A stretch of 12,196 nucleotides of DNA, taken from the NCBI GenBank assembly GCA_023382135.1, contig JAMCQK010000114.1, forward strand, positions 1 to 12,196. Reading direction: 5' to 3'. The position numbers and the translations under genes are program-made. The notes beneath the pieces were generated by a model. That model did no database searches, was not told the origin of the DNA, and saw nothing but the letters and a program-made list of their open reading frames with translations. The stretch is from Deinococcus sp. (GTDB lineage Bacteria > Deinococcota > Deinococci > Deinococcales > Thermaceae). Below, piece after piece: positions 1 through 7,455 of this stretch (position 1 is the stretch's first letter; each line of letters opens with the position of its first letter).

Positions 1-993
1 GCGCCCCTCCGGGTCCCTACCCAAAGAAAGCTTGGCTAGCGTACCCTTGGCGGTATCCTGCATGACCGCCTGGCCCACAAACACTCCGCCATCCCTGACG
101 CTGACCACGCCGCCGGCCAGATTTTCCGGTGCGCTAAAGCGGTATCCGCGCTCGAACCAGATTTCAGGCGCGGTATTAAAGCCTCCCTGGTAGCTCCAGT
201 AGTAACTCGGCTTCAGTTTAGACCGTACAAAGGGAAGCTCGGTGATGCCCGGCTGAAGGCTCACTTCGCCGGGAAGCCTGTACCGGTACACCCCGCCCGA
301 CTCCGCTTGGTACTCTGCCATGTCGGGCGCACTGGGGGGGACGCTTAGCCCCAGTGCCTTGCTGGAAATGGGAACCGGGGCATAGGCTCCCGGTGCCAGC
401 GGGACTACCCTTGCCACCAGCGTGGTCTTGCCCAGCTTGAGGGGCTTCCCCAGGCCGTTCTCGAGGCTAGCCCATCCCGCTAGATCACCGTCTTCCAACG
501 TGTAGCTAAGATTCCAACTAAGCCCGCGCGCCAGATAGGAAAGCACCGCCGGACCACTTCCTTGGTAGTAGAAGACAACCCTTGGCCCTATCGTGGGTGA
601 GAACCCCGCAAGGTCCGGGTAGGCAATGATTCCCGGTAGCCCCACCAGATATTTACCCTCGTACTTGAACAAGTTCCGGCCCGGGTCCACCACCTCGGCC
701 TCGCGCCACCGGCCTTCCCAGTAAAAGAAAACAGCGCGTCCTTTGTATGCCTGCAAGGAGTCGATGGTCTCCCCCGCTTCAATCCCACGCGAAAGCTCGG
801 TGACCCCCAAAATCCTTAGGGTGCCCGGAACCAGATTCTGGAAAAGCGTTACACCCGGCTCCCAGGCCCACGCGTTTGGGGGCAAAGTGACAGGGTTTTT
901 GAACTCGGCAAAGCCACGGTAGATAACGGTCTCTTGAGCAAACACGCTATTCAGCCAGAACGCCCACAGTAGTAACACGGTGATTATTCTCAT
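1..993 (-). CDS. Exported DUF4139-type protein, C-terminus cut by window edge
   Basis: This reading frame is open from an ATG at 993 to the window edge, giving 331 residues without a stop. The first 19 residues form a signal peptide: Met-Arg, a Leu-rich hydrophobic core and a VFA/QE cleavage site, so the protein should act outside the cytoplasm. The rest is rich in beta-forming residues. Around residues 157-183 it has GLSWNLSYTL followed by AGWASLENGLGK, which resembles the DUF4139 pattern (x-G-L-x-W-x-x-x-Y-x-L, then G-W-A-x-x-x-N). The biochemical role of that family is not established, and I infer none. No Shine-Dalgarno is well placed: GAGG lies only 2 bases before the ATG, and a TTTAAT box lies 6 bases before it, so a leaderless transcript is likely. 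An oligopeptide importer operon lies just upstream on the same strand, separated by a probable terminator, so the gene is probably transcribed alone. The family call is by eye and moderately sure. Confidence 0.72.
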   Translation of the reverse strand, partial: MRIITVLLLWAFWLNSVFAQETVIYRGFAEFKNPVTLPPNAWAWEPGVTLFQNLVPGTLRILGVTELSRGIEAGETIDSLQAYKGRAVFFYWEGRWREAEVVDPGRNLFKYEGKYLVGLPGIIAYPDLAGFSPTIGPRVVFYYQGSGPAVLSYLARGLSWNLSYTLEDGDLAGWASLENGLGKPLKLGKTTLVARVVPLAPGAYAPVPISSKALGLSVPPSAPDMAEYQAESGGVYRYRLPGEVSLQPGITELPFVRSKLKPSYYWSYQGGFNTAPEIWFERGYRFSAPENLAGGVVSVRDGGVFVGQAVMQDTAKGTLAKLSLGRDPEGR

Positions 994-999
994 AGCCTC

Positions 1000-1030
1000 A
1001 TTAAATCACCCTGGCAGACCTTGGGAGCAA
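1000..1030 (-). promoter_or_regulatory. Candidate leaderless promoter for the DUF4139-type gene
   Basis: On the minus strand TTTAAT (1005-1000) matches TATAAT at five of six positions and ends 6 bases before the ATG at 993. A TTGCTC box (1030-1025) lies 19 bp upstream, which is slightly long for a -35 partner. Transcription from this box would start at or very near the ATG. The -10 is reasonable and the -35 is weak. Confidence 0.35.
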
Positions 1031-1091
1031 GAAAAAGGACGGCCTTACTCTTCATATTCGAGCAAGGATCCCAGCAAGCCGACAACCATAG

Positions 1092-1118
1092 GGCGCTCCC
1101 AGCCGCGCCGGGAGCGCC
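1092..1118 (-). terminator. Hairpin terminator at the end of the peptide importer operon
   Basis: There is a perfect 9-bp inverted repeat, ggcgctccc (1092-1100) and gggagcgcc (1110-1118), with a 9-base loop. It begins 13 bases past the TAA of the last ATPase gene (1134-1132). The bases after it on the minus strand (CTATGGTTGTC) are only weakly T-rich, so this is not a textbook intrinsic terminator. The GC-rich stem, its position and the following same-strand gene make termination or 3'-end protection the likely role. Confidence 0.6.
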
Positions 1119-1131
1119 AAAACCTCGGGCT

Positions 1132-2130
1132 TTACAGAACGTCGTCGCGGATACAGGCCTTGAAGTGTCCGGGGGCAATCTCGCGCAGTTCAGGTATCTT
1201 GTCGGCACACTCTTTGATGGCGTAGCGGCAACGCGTACGGAAGACGCAGCCTGAAGGCGGGTTGATAGGGCTGGGGATGTCGCCTTGGAGCACAATACGC
1301 TCGCGTTTTACCGTGGGGTCTGGCACCGGGGCAGCCGAAAGCAAAGCCTCGGTGTAGGGGTGCTTGGGGTTGGCGTAAAGGGTCTTGGAATCCGCAAGCT
1401 CCATCACCTTGCCCAGGTACATCACCGCCACCCGGTCGGAAATGTACTCCACCACCGCCAGGTCATGGGCGATAAAGAGCAGGGTAAGCCCCAGTTGTTC
1501 CTTGAGATCCTGCAGCAGATTCACCACCTGGGCCTGGATCGAGACATCCAGCGCCGAGACCGGCTCGTCCGCCACAATAAACTCTGGGTCCACCGCCAAA
1601 GCGCGTGCTATACCAATACGCTGGCGCTGCCCGCCGGAGAACTCGTGGGGGTAGCGGCGGACGTGATCGGGTGAGAGTCCCACCATCTTGAGAAGCTCGG
1701 CTACCCGCTCGTTGCGAGCAGAGGCGCCAGTTTCCAGTTTGTGAATGACCAGCGGCTCGGCGATGATATCGCCAACGGTCATGCGGGGGTTGAGTGAGGC
1801 AAACGGATCCTGGAAGATAATCTGCATCTTGCGGCGAAAAGGCCGTAACTGGCCCTTGGGAATGTTGGTGATGTCTTGTCCACCGAATTTGATAGAGCCT
1901 TCGGTCGGTTCAATCAAGCGCAGCAGGGTACGGCCCACAGTGGTCTTGCCCGAACCGGACTCCCCCACCAGCCCCAACACCTCGCCCTTCTTTACGAAAA
2001 ACGATACATCATCCACCGCTTTCACGTTCCCAACCACGCGAGAAAGAATGCCCCCGCGTATAGGGAACCACTTCTTCAAGTTGGTAATCTCGAGCAAGGC
2101 ACCGTTTCCGTTGGTTGAAGTGGCGCTCAT
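1132..2130 (-). CDS. Oligopeptide/dipeptide ABC importer ATP-binding protein, DppF/OppF type
   Basis: This 332-residue cytoplasmic ATPase is the second nucleotide-binding subunit of the importer. It shows Walker A GESGSGKT (56-63), Q-loop Gln107, signature SGGQ (165-168), Walker B FIVADEP with Glu189 (184-190) and switch His222. Its C-terminal OppD/F extension (about 235-332) carries Cys295, Cys301, Cys308 and Cys326, spaced x5, x6, x17. In the family this extension sits beyond the ATPase core, and in some members the cysteines hold an iron-sulfur cluster. The length is normal for DppF/OppF. The ATG at 2130 overlaps the stop of the preceding ATPase gene by four bases (ATGA), which implies translational coupling and a 1:1 D:F ratio. 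All catalytic motifs are intact. Sequence alone does not separate Dpp from Opp or identify the substrate; some relatives carry oligosaccharides. Confidence 0.93.
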   Translation of the reverse strand: MSATSTNGNGALLEITNLKKWFPIRGGILSRVVGNVKAVDDVSFFVKKGEVLGLVGESGSGKTTVGRTLLRLIEPTEGSIKFGGQDITNIPKGQLRPFRRKMQIIFQDPFASLNPRMTVGDIIAEPLVIHKLETGASARNERVAELLKMVGLSPDHVRRYPHEFSGGQRQRIGIARALAVDPEFIVADEPVSALDVSIQAQVVNLLQDLKEQLGLTLLFIAHDLAVVEYISDRVAVMYLGKVMELADSKTLYANPKHPYTEALLSAAPVPDPTVKRERIVLQGDIPSPINPPSGCVFRTRCRYAIKECADKIPELREIAPGHFKACIRDDVL

Positions 2131-3149
2131 GCTGGCACCTCCTCACGGATCTCCGACCAGCGCACACAACGGACCATGTGGCCGCCGCCGGCATCTTCCA
2201 GTTTCGGGATGTCGCTGGTGCAGCGCCCTTCCTGCATGAACTTGCACCTGGGATGAAACGAGCAACCCGAGGGCAGGTAAAGCGGGTTCGGCACATTGCC
2301 AGGGATGGCCTCGAGGCGCTGCTGGTGCAGAGCTGCCTTGTCCAGGCGGGGAATCGAGTTAAGGAGGCCCATGGTGTAGGGATGCAGGGGGTGCTTGAAA
2401 GTGGAGATTGAGTCCGCCTCCTCCACCGCGCGCCCGGCGTACATCACCACCACCCGGTCGGCCATTTCGGCCACTACACCCAGGTTGTGGGTAATAAACA
2501 AAATGGACATGCCAATTTCCTGTTGCAGCTTTTTCATCAACTCCAAGATCTGCGCCTGGATGGTCACGTCTAGGGCGGTAGTGGGTTCATCGGCAATCAG
2601 CAGCGAGGGGTTGCACGAAAGCGCCATGGCAATCATCACGCGCTGGCGCATACCACCAGACATCTGGTGCGGGTAATTGGAAAGGCGTTTTCTGGGTTCG
2701 GGGATACCCACCAAGTCCAGCATGTCAGCGGAGAGATTCAGGGCTTCCCTTTTGCTTTTTCCCTGGTGCAGCACAATTGCCTCAGCAATCTGGTCACCAA
2801 TGGTGTACACCGGGTTCAGCGAGGTCATAGGCTCTTGGAAAATCATGGCAATGTCGTTGCCGCGAATCCGGCGCATCTCTGGTTCGGAAAGTTTGGCCAA
2901 GTCTTTTGCCTGCTTGTCCTTGCCCCGGAAAAGAATCTCGCCGCCCACAATTTTGCCAGGAGGCATCGGAATTAGACGCATAGCCGCAAGCGCGCTAACG
3001 CTCTTGCCGGACCCGGACTCCCCCACCACCGCCAGGGTCTCCCCTTTATCAATGTGAAAAGACACCCCGTCCACCGCTTTGACCACGCCATCATCGGTGA
3101 AGAAGTGAACCTTCAAGTCTTTCACTTCCAGAAGCCGTTGTTCGTCCAT
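2127..3149 (-). CDS. Oligopeptide/dipeptide ABC importer ATP-binding protein, DppD/OppD type
   Basis: This 340-residue ATPase pairs with the DppF/OppF-type subunit. It shows Walker A GESGSGKS (43-50), Q-loop Gln105, signature SGGMRQR (164-170), Walker B LLIADEP with Glu188 (183-189) and His221. The C-terminal extension has four cysteines, Cys296, Cys302, Cys310 and Cys328, in a C-x5-C-x7-C-x17-C arrangement, the spacing seen in OppD/DppD proteins in which a [4Fe-4S] cluster has been reported. The ATG at 3149 follows a good Shine-Dalgarno, GAGGAG, with 5 bases of spacing. The gene lies 73 bases after the permease C stop, a wider gap than others in the operon, and a promoter candidate sits there. 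Its stop overlaps the start of the second ATPase gene. The substrate is not determinable from sequence. Confidence 0.93.
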   Translation of the reverse strand: MDEQRLLEVKDLKVHFFTDDGVVKAVDGVSFHIDKGETLAVVGESGSGKSVSALAAMRLIPMPPGKIVGGEILFRGKDKQAKDLAKLSEPEMRRIRGNDIAMIFQEPMTSLNPVYTIGDQIAEAIVLHQGKSKREALNLSADMLDLVGIPEPRKRLSNYPHQMSGGMRQRVMIAMALSCNPSLLIADEPTTALDVTIQAQILELMKKLQQEIGMSILFITHNLGVVAEMADRVVVMYAGRAVEEADSISTFKHPLHPYTMGLLNSIPRLDKAALHQQRLEAIPGNVPNPLYLPSGCSFHPRCKFMQEGRCTSDIPKLEDAGGGHMVRCVRWSEIREEVPA

Positions 3150-3174
3150 TTATGCTCCTCGAAATCTAACCGCT

Positions 3175-3203
3175 AGGCTACAGGCTAAAACCCAACCAGT
3201 CAA
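3175..3203 (-). promoter_or_regulatory. Candidate internal promoter before the two ATPase genes
   Basis: In the 73-base gap between permease C and ATPase D, the minus strand carries TTGACT (3203-3198), a 17-bp spacer and TAGCCT (3180-3175). The -35 matches consensus at five of six positions. The -10 keeps only the TAxxxT pattern. A second TAGCCT copy lies 7 bp upstream of it (3187-3182). Transcription would start about 20 bases before the ATG at 3149, leaving room for its Shine-Dalgarno. The box is plausible but unproven. Confidence 0.35.
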
Positions 3204-3222
3204 TCATACATGCAGCACCCGG

Positions 3223-4575
3223 CTAGTGCCGCTTCCTTGGGTCGAAGGCGTCGCGCAGGCCGTCGCCTAAAAAGTTCCACGAGAGAACCGCTAAAAAGAT
3301 AAAAAAACCGGGCCACAGAACCCACGGCCTATCTGTGAACGAGGCAAACCCGCCCGCCTGCGCATCGCTCAAGAGCAGCCCCCAGCTGGTATAGGGTTCG
3401 CGTACGCCAAGCCCCAGGAAAGAAAGGCTGGATTCTCCCAAAATTGCCCCTGGGATAGACAGCGAGAGCGACACGATAATGTACGAGGCCGTGGAGGGAA
3501 GAATATGGCGGCCAATAATGCGTGCGTCACTGGCGCCCAAAGCCCTGGCTGCCTGGGTGAAGTCAAACTCCCTGAGCGACAGCACCAGCCCGCGTACCAC
3601 GCGAGCAAGCCCGCCCCAGCCTATGAACCCAAGGATAAACACCACCAGATAAAACACCAGCAGAGCATCCATATTTGTGGGGAAGACCGCCCGAAGAGAG
3701 ATCAGCAGAAAAAGCCCGGGGATGGCGGAAATAATCTCCACCAAACGCATGATCAGGTCGTCGAGGTCAAGCTGCACCAAACGAACAAAGGCAGCCAGCA
3801 GCGCAAAACTGGCACCAACCAGCCCAACCAATCCAACCGCCACATCCGCCACCGAGAATCCAGGCGTAACGCGCCAAAACTGCACCATAGCAGAAGCCAT
3901 GAGCCCGGCCAAAGCTAGCCAGAACAAGGTAAAGGGTATCCGCCAGAGCAGCGAACCTTTGCCCAGAAACGGCGCGCTAATTTTTATTGGCTTGCCACTG
4001 AAGTAGCCAGCAATGCCACCTAGAACAAGGCCCAGCACAAACGCTATAAAGCTGGCAAAAATACCAATGGAAAGCGATACCTGGCCCCCGTACATCAGCC
4101 GGCTCCAAAGGTCGCGGCCAAAGTTATCGGTGCCAGCCAAGAAAAGTCGGCCCGGGGCTTTTACTCCAAAGAGCCGAAAATCCGACTTAAAGAGCTTGAA
4201 CAGAGTGTAAGGCTGTTCTGGGGTTCGCACGAAAAAGTGGATGTAAAACTTTCCCTGGGCAGGGTCTTCCAAATACTTGGGTTGCAACGTTATAACATCG
4301 AATTCTCGCTTGGTTGCGTAAACAAACGGACGCGAAAGCTTGCCGGTGTCCGGGTCACGAAAGTGAACGATAGACGGTGGGTGGTTTCCTTTTGGCGGGG
4401 AAGTCTCGTAGTAGTTAGGGTCGTAAACGCTGAAGAAACCCGCAAAAAGGGCAACCGTGTACATAACTAGCAAAATACGCCCACCCCAGACCGCCAAGCG
4501 GTGCTTGCGGAACTGGGCCCACACCACCTGGGCTTGAGAACGGGAGCGCAGCGTCTGGCCTCGAGTCTCTGTCAT
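3223..4575 (-). CDS. Peptide-type ABC importer permease, DppC/OppC family, enlarged
   Basis: This inner-membrane permease is 450 residues long, against roughly 300 in classical DppC/OppC. The N-terminal helix (about 30-50) is followed by an extracytoplasmic stretch of about 95 residues (51-146), then the family motif GTDNFGRDLWSRL (148-160). The core permease domain ends with the EAA-type coupling loop around residues 330-360 (RALGASDARIIGRHILP) and ESSLSFLGLG (381-390). Between residues 193 and 270 is an insertion of about 75 residues carrying two hydrophobic segments (about 209-230 and 245-266). Classical members instead pass almost directly from the GYF(S/G)G motif to the D-x-x-I/L-M-R motif (here DDLIMRL, 272-278). 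An even number of added helices keeps the core topology. The ATG at 4575 is preceded by AGGGA with 6 bases of spacing, overlapping the permease B stop region. It should form the channel together with permease B. Confidence 0.9.
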   Translation of the reverse strand: MTETRGQTLRSRSQAQVVWAQFRKHRLAVWGGRILLVMYTVALFAGFFSVYDPNYYETSPPKGNHPPSIVHFRDPDTGKLSRPFVYATKREFDVITLQPKYLEDPAQGKFYIHFFVRTPEQPYTLFKLFKSDFRLFGVKAPGRLFLAGTDNFGRDLWSRLMYGGQVSLSIGIFASFIAFVLGLVLGGIAGYFSGKPIKISAPFLGKGSLLWRIPFTLFWLALAGLMASAMVQFWRVTPGFSVADVAVGLVGLVGASFALLAAFVRLVQLDLDDLIMRLVEIISAIPGLFLLISLRAVFPTNMDALLVFYLVVFILGFIGWGGLARVVRGLVLSLREFDFTQAARALGASDARIIGRHILPSTASYIIVSLSLSIPGAILGESSLSFLGLGVREPYTSWGLLLSDAQAGGFASFTDRPWVLWPGFFIFLAVLSWNFLGDGLRDAFDPRKRH

Positions 4576-4584
4576 AAAGCATCC

Positions 4585-5568
4585 CTAGTAGTAGCGGATC
4601 CGGGGATCCACCCAGGCCAACAGAAAGTCCGAGATTAGGTTCCCCAGCATGAGCAGTGCCAAGGTAATGCTCAGAAAGCCGGACAATACGTATAAGTCTT
4701 GGTTGGCCAGCGAGTCCAGATAAAAAGGCGTGACCCCAGGCCAGTTCATGACAACTTCCACAAGACCCGCGCCGCTGATGAGCCCCGGGAGCAAGCCGCC
4801 TATACTCGCGATAAAGGGCACGATAGCGTTGCGCAAAGCGTGCTTATAGATAACGGTACGTTCAGCAAGACCCTTGGACCTGGCGGTACGTATGTAGTCC
4901 TGGCCTAAAGCCTCCAGCATTTGTCCCCGAAGCAGCCGGGAAAAACCGGCAATGTCATTGCTTACCGCCACCAAAGCGGGCACCACCAGATGCCGGGCGA
5001 TGTCTTGAAATTTAGCCCAGGCGTCAAGCTGCTCGAAGCCGCTGGAGGTCATGCCACCAACGGGAAAAGGTTGGATTCCGTATTTAAACTTCACTTGCAA
5101 AATTATGTAGATGGCAATCAGCGACAAAAAGAAGCTTGGGACTGCAAGCCCCACGTAGGCCAAGAAGCTGACTACCCGGTCGCCCACGCTGTACTGCCGT
5201 ACCGCTCCGTATATGCCCACAGGGATCGCGATTACCCAGAGCAGTATGGTCGCAACTGAAACAATGTAAAGCGAGTTCAGAATGCGAGGAAGGATGAGCC
5301 CAAAGACCTCCTGCTGGTAAGAGAATGAATACCCAAGATTGCCTTTAAGCAGGTTTTCCATCCACAACACGTACTGAACATAGGTGGGCTGGTCAAGGCC
5401 AAACTGGGCCCGAAGCCTGGCAATGCTTTCTGGCTGGATGTTAGGGTCCAGCTCCCGCTGAGTAAGGAAGTCCCCAGGCGCCAACTGGATGATGATGAAT
5501 GAAAGTAAGGTAGCCCCGATGAACGTGGGGATCAGATGGATAAACCTGCGGAGGATATAAGCAGCCAT
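4585..5568 (-). CDS. Peptide-type ABC importer permease, DppB/OppB family
   Basis: This 327-residue integral membrane protein is of normal DppB/OppB length. A helix at about 9-29 begins the protein (YILRRFIHLIPTF is typical of DppB). There is an extracytoplasmic segment with FGLDQP (56-61), then hydrophobic segments near 100-122, 133-157, 194-208, 246-268 and 291-315. The EAA coupling loop that docks on the ATPases spans about 215-250, with DYIRTARSKGL (224-234). The C-terminus DPRIRYY is also typical of the family. The start ATG at 5568 has GGAG with 5 bases of spacing. The stop is 9 bases before the permease C start, so the two permeases are a tight pair in one mRNA. The sequence shows nothing unusual in this subunit, and the transported substrate cannot be told from it. 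Confidence 0.93.
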   Translation of the reverse strand: MAAYILRRFIHLIPTFIGATLLSFIIIQLAPGDFLTQRELDPNIQPESIARLRAQFGLDQPTYVQYVLWMENLLKGNLGYSFSYQQEVFGLILPRILNSLYIVSVATILLWVIAIPVGIYGAVRQYSVGDRVVSFLAYVGLAVPSFFLSLIAIYIILQVKFKYGIQPFPVGGMTSSGFEQLDAWAKFQDIARHLVVPALVAVSNDIAGFSRLLRGQMLEALGQDYIRTARSKGLAERTVIYKHALRNAIVPFIASIGGLLPGLISGAGLVEVVMNWPGVTPFYLDSLANQDLYVLSGFLSITLALLMLGNLISDFLLAWVDPRIRYY

Positions 5569-5585
5569 TTATTCTCCGGCAAACC

Positions 5586-5611
5586 CCTCCCCGGGGACTT
5601 CCCCGGGGAGG
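5586..5611 (-). promoter_or_regulatory. Strong hairpin between the binding-protein and permease genes
   Basis: There is a perfect 11-bp inverted repeat, cctccccgggg (5586-5596) and ccccggggagg (5601-5611), with a 4-base loop, in the 59-base gap between the binding-protein stop and the permease B start. On the minus-strand transcript it is followed by GGTTTGCCGG, not a T-run, so it is unlikely to stop all transcription. Comparable intergenic stems in binding-protein transport operons (the malE-malF type) protect or partly terminate the mRNA and keep binding protein in excess over permeases. I infer the same here. Each arm contains the self-complementary ccccgggg, which allows alternative folds. 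Confidence 0.7.
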
Positions 5612-5627
5612 CAGTTTCACCATCAGG

Positions 5628-7382
5628 TTACTTGCGAATAAAGGTGGTTTCTACATCCCGCTGGCCCCAGATGCTCTTAAGCAGAGCATCGGGACGCTCG
5701 CCACCCAGGCGGTTATTCCAGGAGGGGTGGTAGTTGGGGCCGGCAATATAGACAATGGGCACCAGCTCAGCTTCGATGGCCTGAATCTGGTTGCCGATTT
5801 CCAGGCGCCGCTTGTAGTCGAGCTCGGTACGCCCGCGGCTAAAAAGCGCGTGCATCTGGGTCTCACGGGCATCCAAGCAGGTGCCGCTCTTGTTGTACAT
5901 GTGCAGGTTAGTCCCGCAGGGCACCACGTTCTGGCCAAAGGGCCAGTCGAGACCCCCGCCGGAAAGACCAATAATAATGGCATCGAAGGGCCGGTCGTCA
6001 CCTGAAGCCAGCAACTGGCCCACCAGCACATTGAAGTCGATAGGGGTGAAGTTGACCTTGACGCCAACCTTCTTGGCCTCGTCGGCAATCAGGCGGGCCA
6101 TGTCCTCGCGCTGTTTATTGCCGGCGTTGGTAACCAGGTTGAACTCCAGGCGCTTGCCGGAAGCATCCACCAGGTAGCCGTCCTTGTCCTTGTTCCTAAA
6201 ACCAAGATCCGCAAGCAGCTTGGCTGCTTTGGCCAGGTCATATTCAAACTTGGCCACCTTGGGGTTCACCCACTGGGTAAGCACCGGGTAGACCGAGGTG
6301 TAAGTGGGGGTGGCCAGGCCACCGTAAACCACGTCCACCACCGCCTGGCGGTTGACAATGTGGCTCATGGCCTGGCGGAACTTGGCGGAGCGGAAGAGTT
6401 TCTCCTTGAAAGGATCGCTCTTCTTGTTCCAGTTGAAAACCATGAACTGGCTGCTGGCTACCGGTGAAGCATTGACCTTTAGAGTGGCATCGAGCTTCTT
6501 ATCAGCAACTGCCTTGCGGATCTGGGAAATCTGGTCCACAGTAGAAGGGGCATAAACGTCTATATCTCCGATCAAGAAGGCCGCCAACTCGGCGTTGGTG
6601 TCCTTCACAATCAGGAGCTCGTAGCGGTCCAGGTAAGGAAGCGCATTGCCGGCTTCGTCCTTGTTCCACTCGCCAAAGAAGGGGTTGCGCTTGAGAACCA
6701 CACGCTCACCCGGGCGGTAGGTTTCCAGCACCCAAGGACCAGGAGAAACAATCTCGGCGGGATTAGCGTTAAGCTGCCACATCTTCTTGATGGCTTCTGC
6801 GCCGCCTTCCCGGTAGGCCTTGCCGAAGATATGGTCGGGCCAAGGTGTGAACGAGGCCTGGCCAAGCGCGGTTGCGTCGGTCTTCGGGAACGACACTTTC
6901 ACGGTATAGTCGTCAATCTTCTTGAGCACAATAGGCTGGCCGTCAATAAAGAAGCCGTCGCGGGCATTCGAGCCCACCGCTTTGTCGGTAATGATCTTCC
7001 AGGTGGTAATCCAGTCGTCCGCGGTAATAGGCTCACCGTCGGAGAACTTCATGCCCTTGCGGATCTTGAAGGTGAAGTCCAGTTTGTTGGCCGAGATGGT
7101 CCACGACTCAGCCATGTAGGGAACCCAGTCGCCTGTAGATGGGCTACGGGTCGCAAAGCCCGCTCTGCCCGCCATTAGACTCGGCACATTACCGGATTCG
7201 GCGGTAGTAAAGGGGTTAAAGGTGCGGTAGTCGGAGATGGTGGAACTCTTTAGCGTTCCACCACGTTTAACTTCGCCGGGCTTGGCGGTGGTCCAGGCCT
7301 GGGGCCACACAAAAGCCTGCGCCTGCACCGCACTCACGCCTAATAGTGCCAAAGAAGCCAAAAGCCATAGCGCTTTCTTCAT
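5628..7382 (-). CDS. Extracytoplasmic solute-binding protein (SBP_bac_5) of the peptide-type importer
   Basis: This 584-residue exported protein captures the substrate and delivers it to the permeases. Residues 1-23 are a signal peptide (MKKALWLLASLALLGVSA core, cleavage near VQA/QA or AQA/F). There is no lipobox cysteine, so it should be freely periplasmic. The mature N-terminus has RGGTLKSS (40-47) followed by FNPFTT, the usual opening of SBP_bac_5 proteins. Other family features are FKIRKGMKFSDGEPITADDW (105-124), typical of peptide/nickel-binding proteins, and the F-x-x-A-M/x-x-x-V-N-R-x-x-V region around 335-350. Cys489 and Cys502 appear to be its only cysteines and could form a disulfide. 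The ATG at 7382 has a very strong Shine-Dalgarno (GAGGAGGAG, 5 bases of spacing). The gene is first in the operon. Its ligand could be peptides or, as in some thermophile relatives, oligosaccharides. Confidence 0.92.
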   Translation of the reverse strand: MKKALWLLASLALLGVSAVQAQAFVWPQAWTTAKPGEVKRGGTLKSSTISDYRTFNPFTTAESGNVPSLMAGRAGFATRSPSTGDWVPYMAESWTISANKLDFTFKIRKGMKFSDGEPITADDWITTWKIITDKAVGSNARDGFFIDGQPIVLKKIDDYTVKVSFPKTDATALGQASFTPWPDHIFGKAYREGGAEAIKKMWQLNANPAEIVSPGPWVLETYRPGERVVLKRNPFFGEWNKDEAGNALPYLDRYELLIVKDTNAELAAFLIGDIDVYAPSTVDQISQIRKAVADKKLDATLKVNASPVASSQFMVFNWNKKSDPFKEKLFRSAKFRQAMSHIVNRQAVVDVVYGGLATPTYTSVYPVLTQWVNPKVAKFEYDLAKAAKLLADLGFRNKDKDGYLVDASGKRLEFNLVTNAGNKQREDMARLIADEAKKVGVKVNFTPIDFNVLVGQLLASGDDRPFDAIIIGLSGGGLDWPFGQNVVPCGTNLHMYNKSGTCLDARETQMHALFSRGRTELDYKRRLEIGNQIQAIEAELVPIVYIAGPNYHPSWNNRLGGERPDALLKSIWGQRDVETTFIRK

Positions 7383-7455
7383 CTACTCCTCCTCGGTATC
7401 CAACCAAACTGGTAGGGCTAATCCCCGGGCATCTCGGTGGGTTGGACTTGGCACA

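Noticed and set aside
3175..3187. Two adjacent copies of aggcta in the permease C / ATPase D gap as a repeat element
   Set aside because: A single 6-bp tandem repeat with no further copies in the gap; noted only as part of the promoter candidate.
1132..7382. Many plus-strand open frames of 60-160 codons opposite the importer genes
   Set aside because: They are shadows of GC-rich coding sequence: no family motifs, no ribosome sites, and composition rich in Arg, Ser, Pro and His typical of antisense frames.
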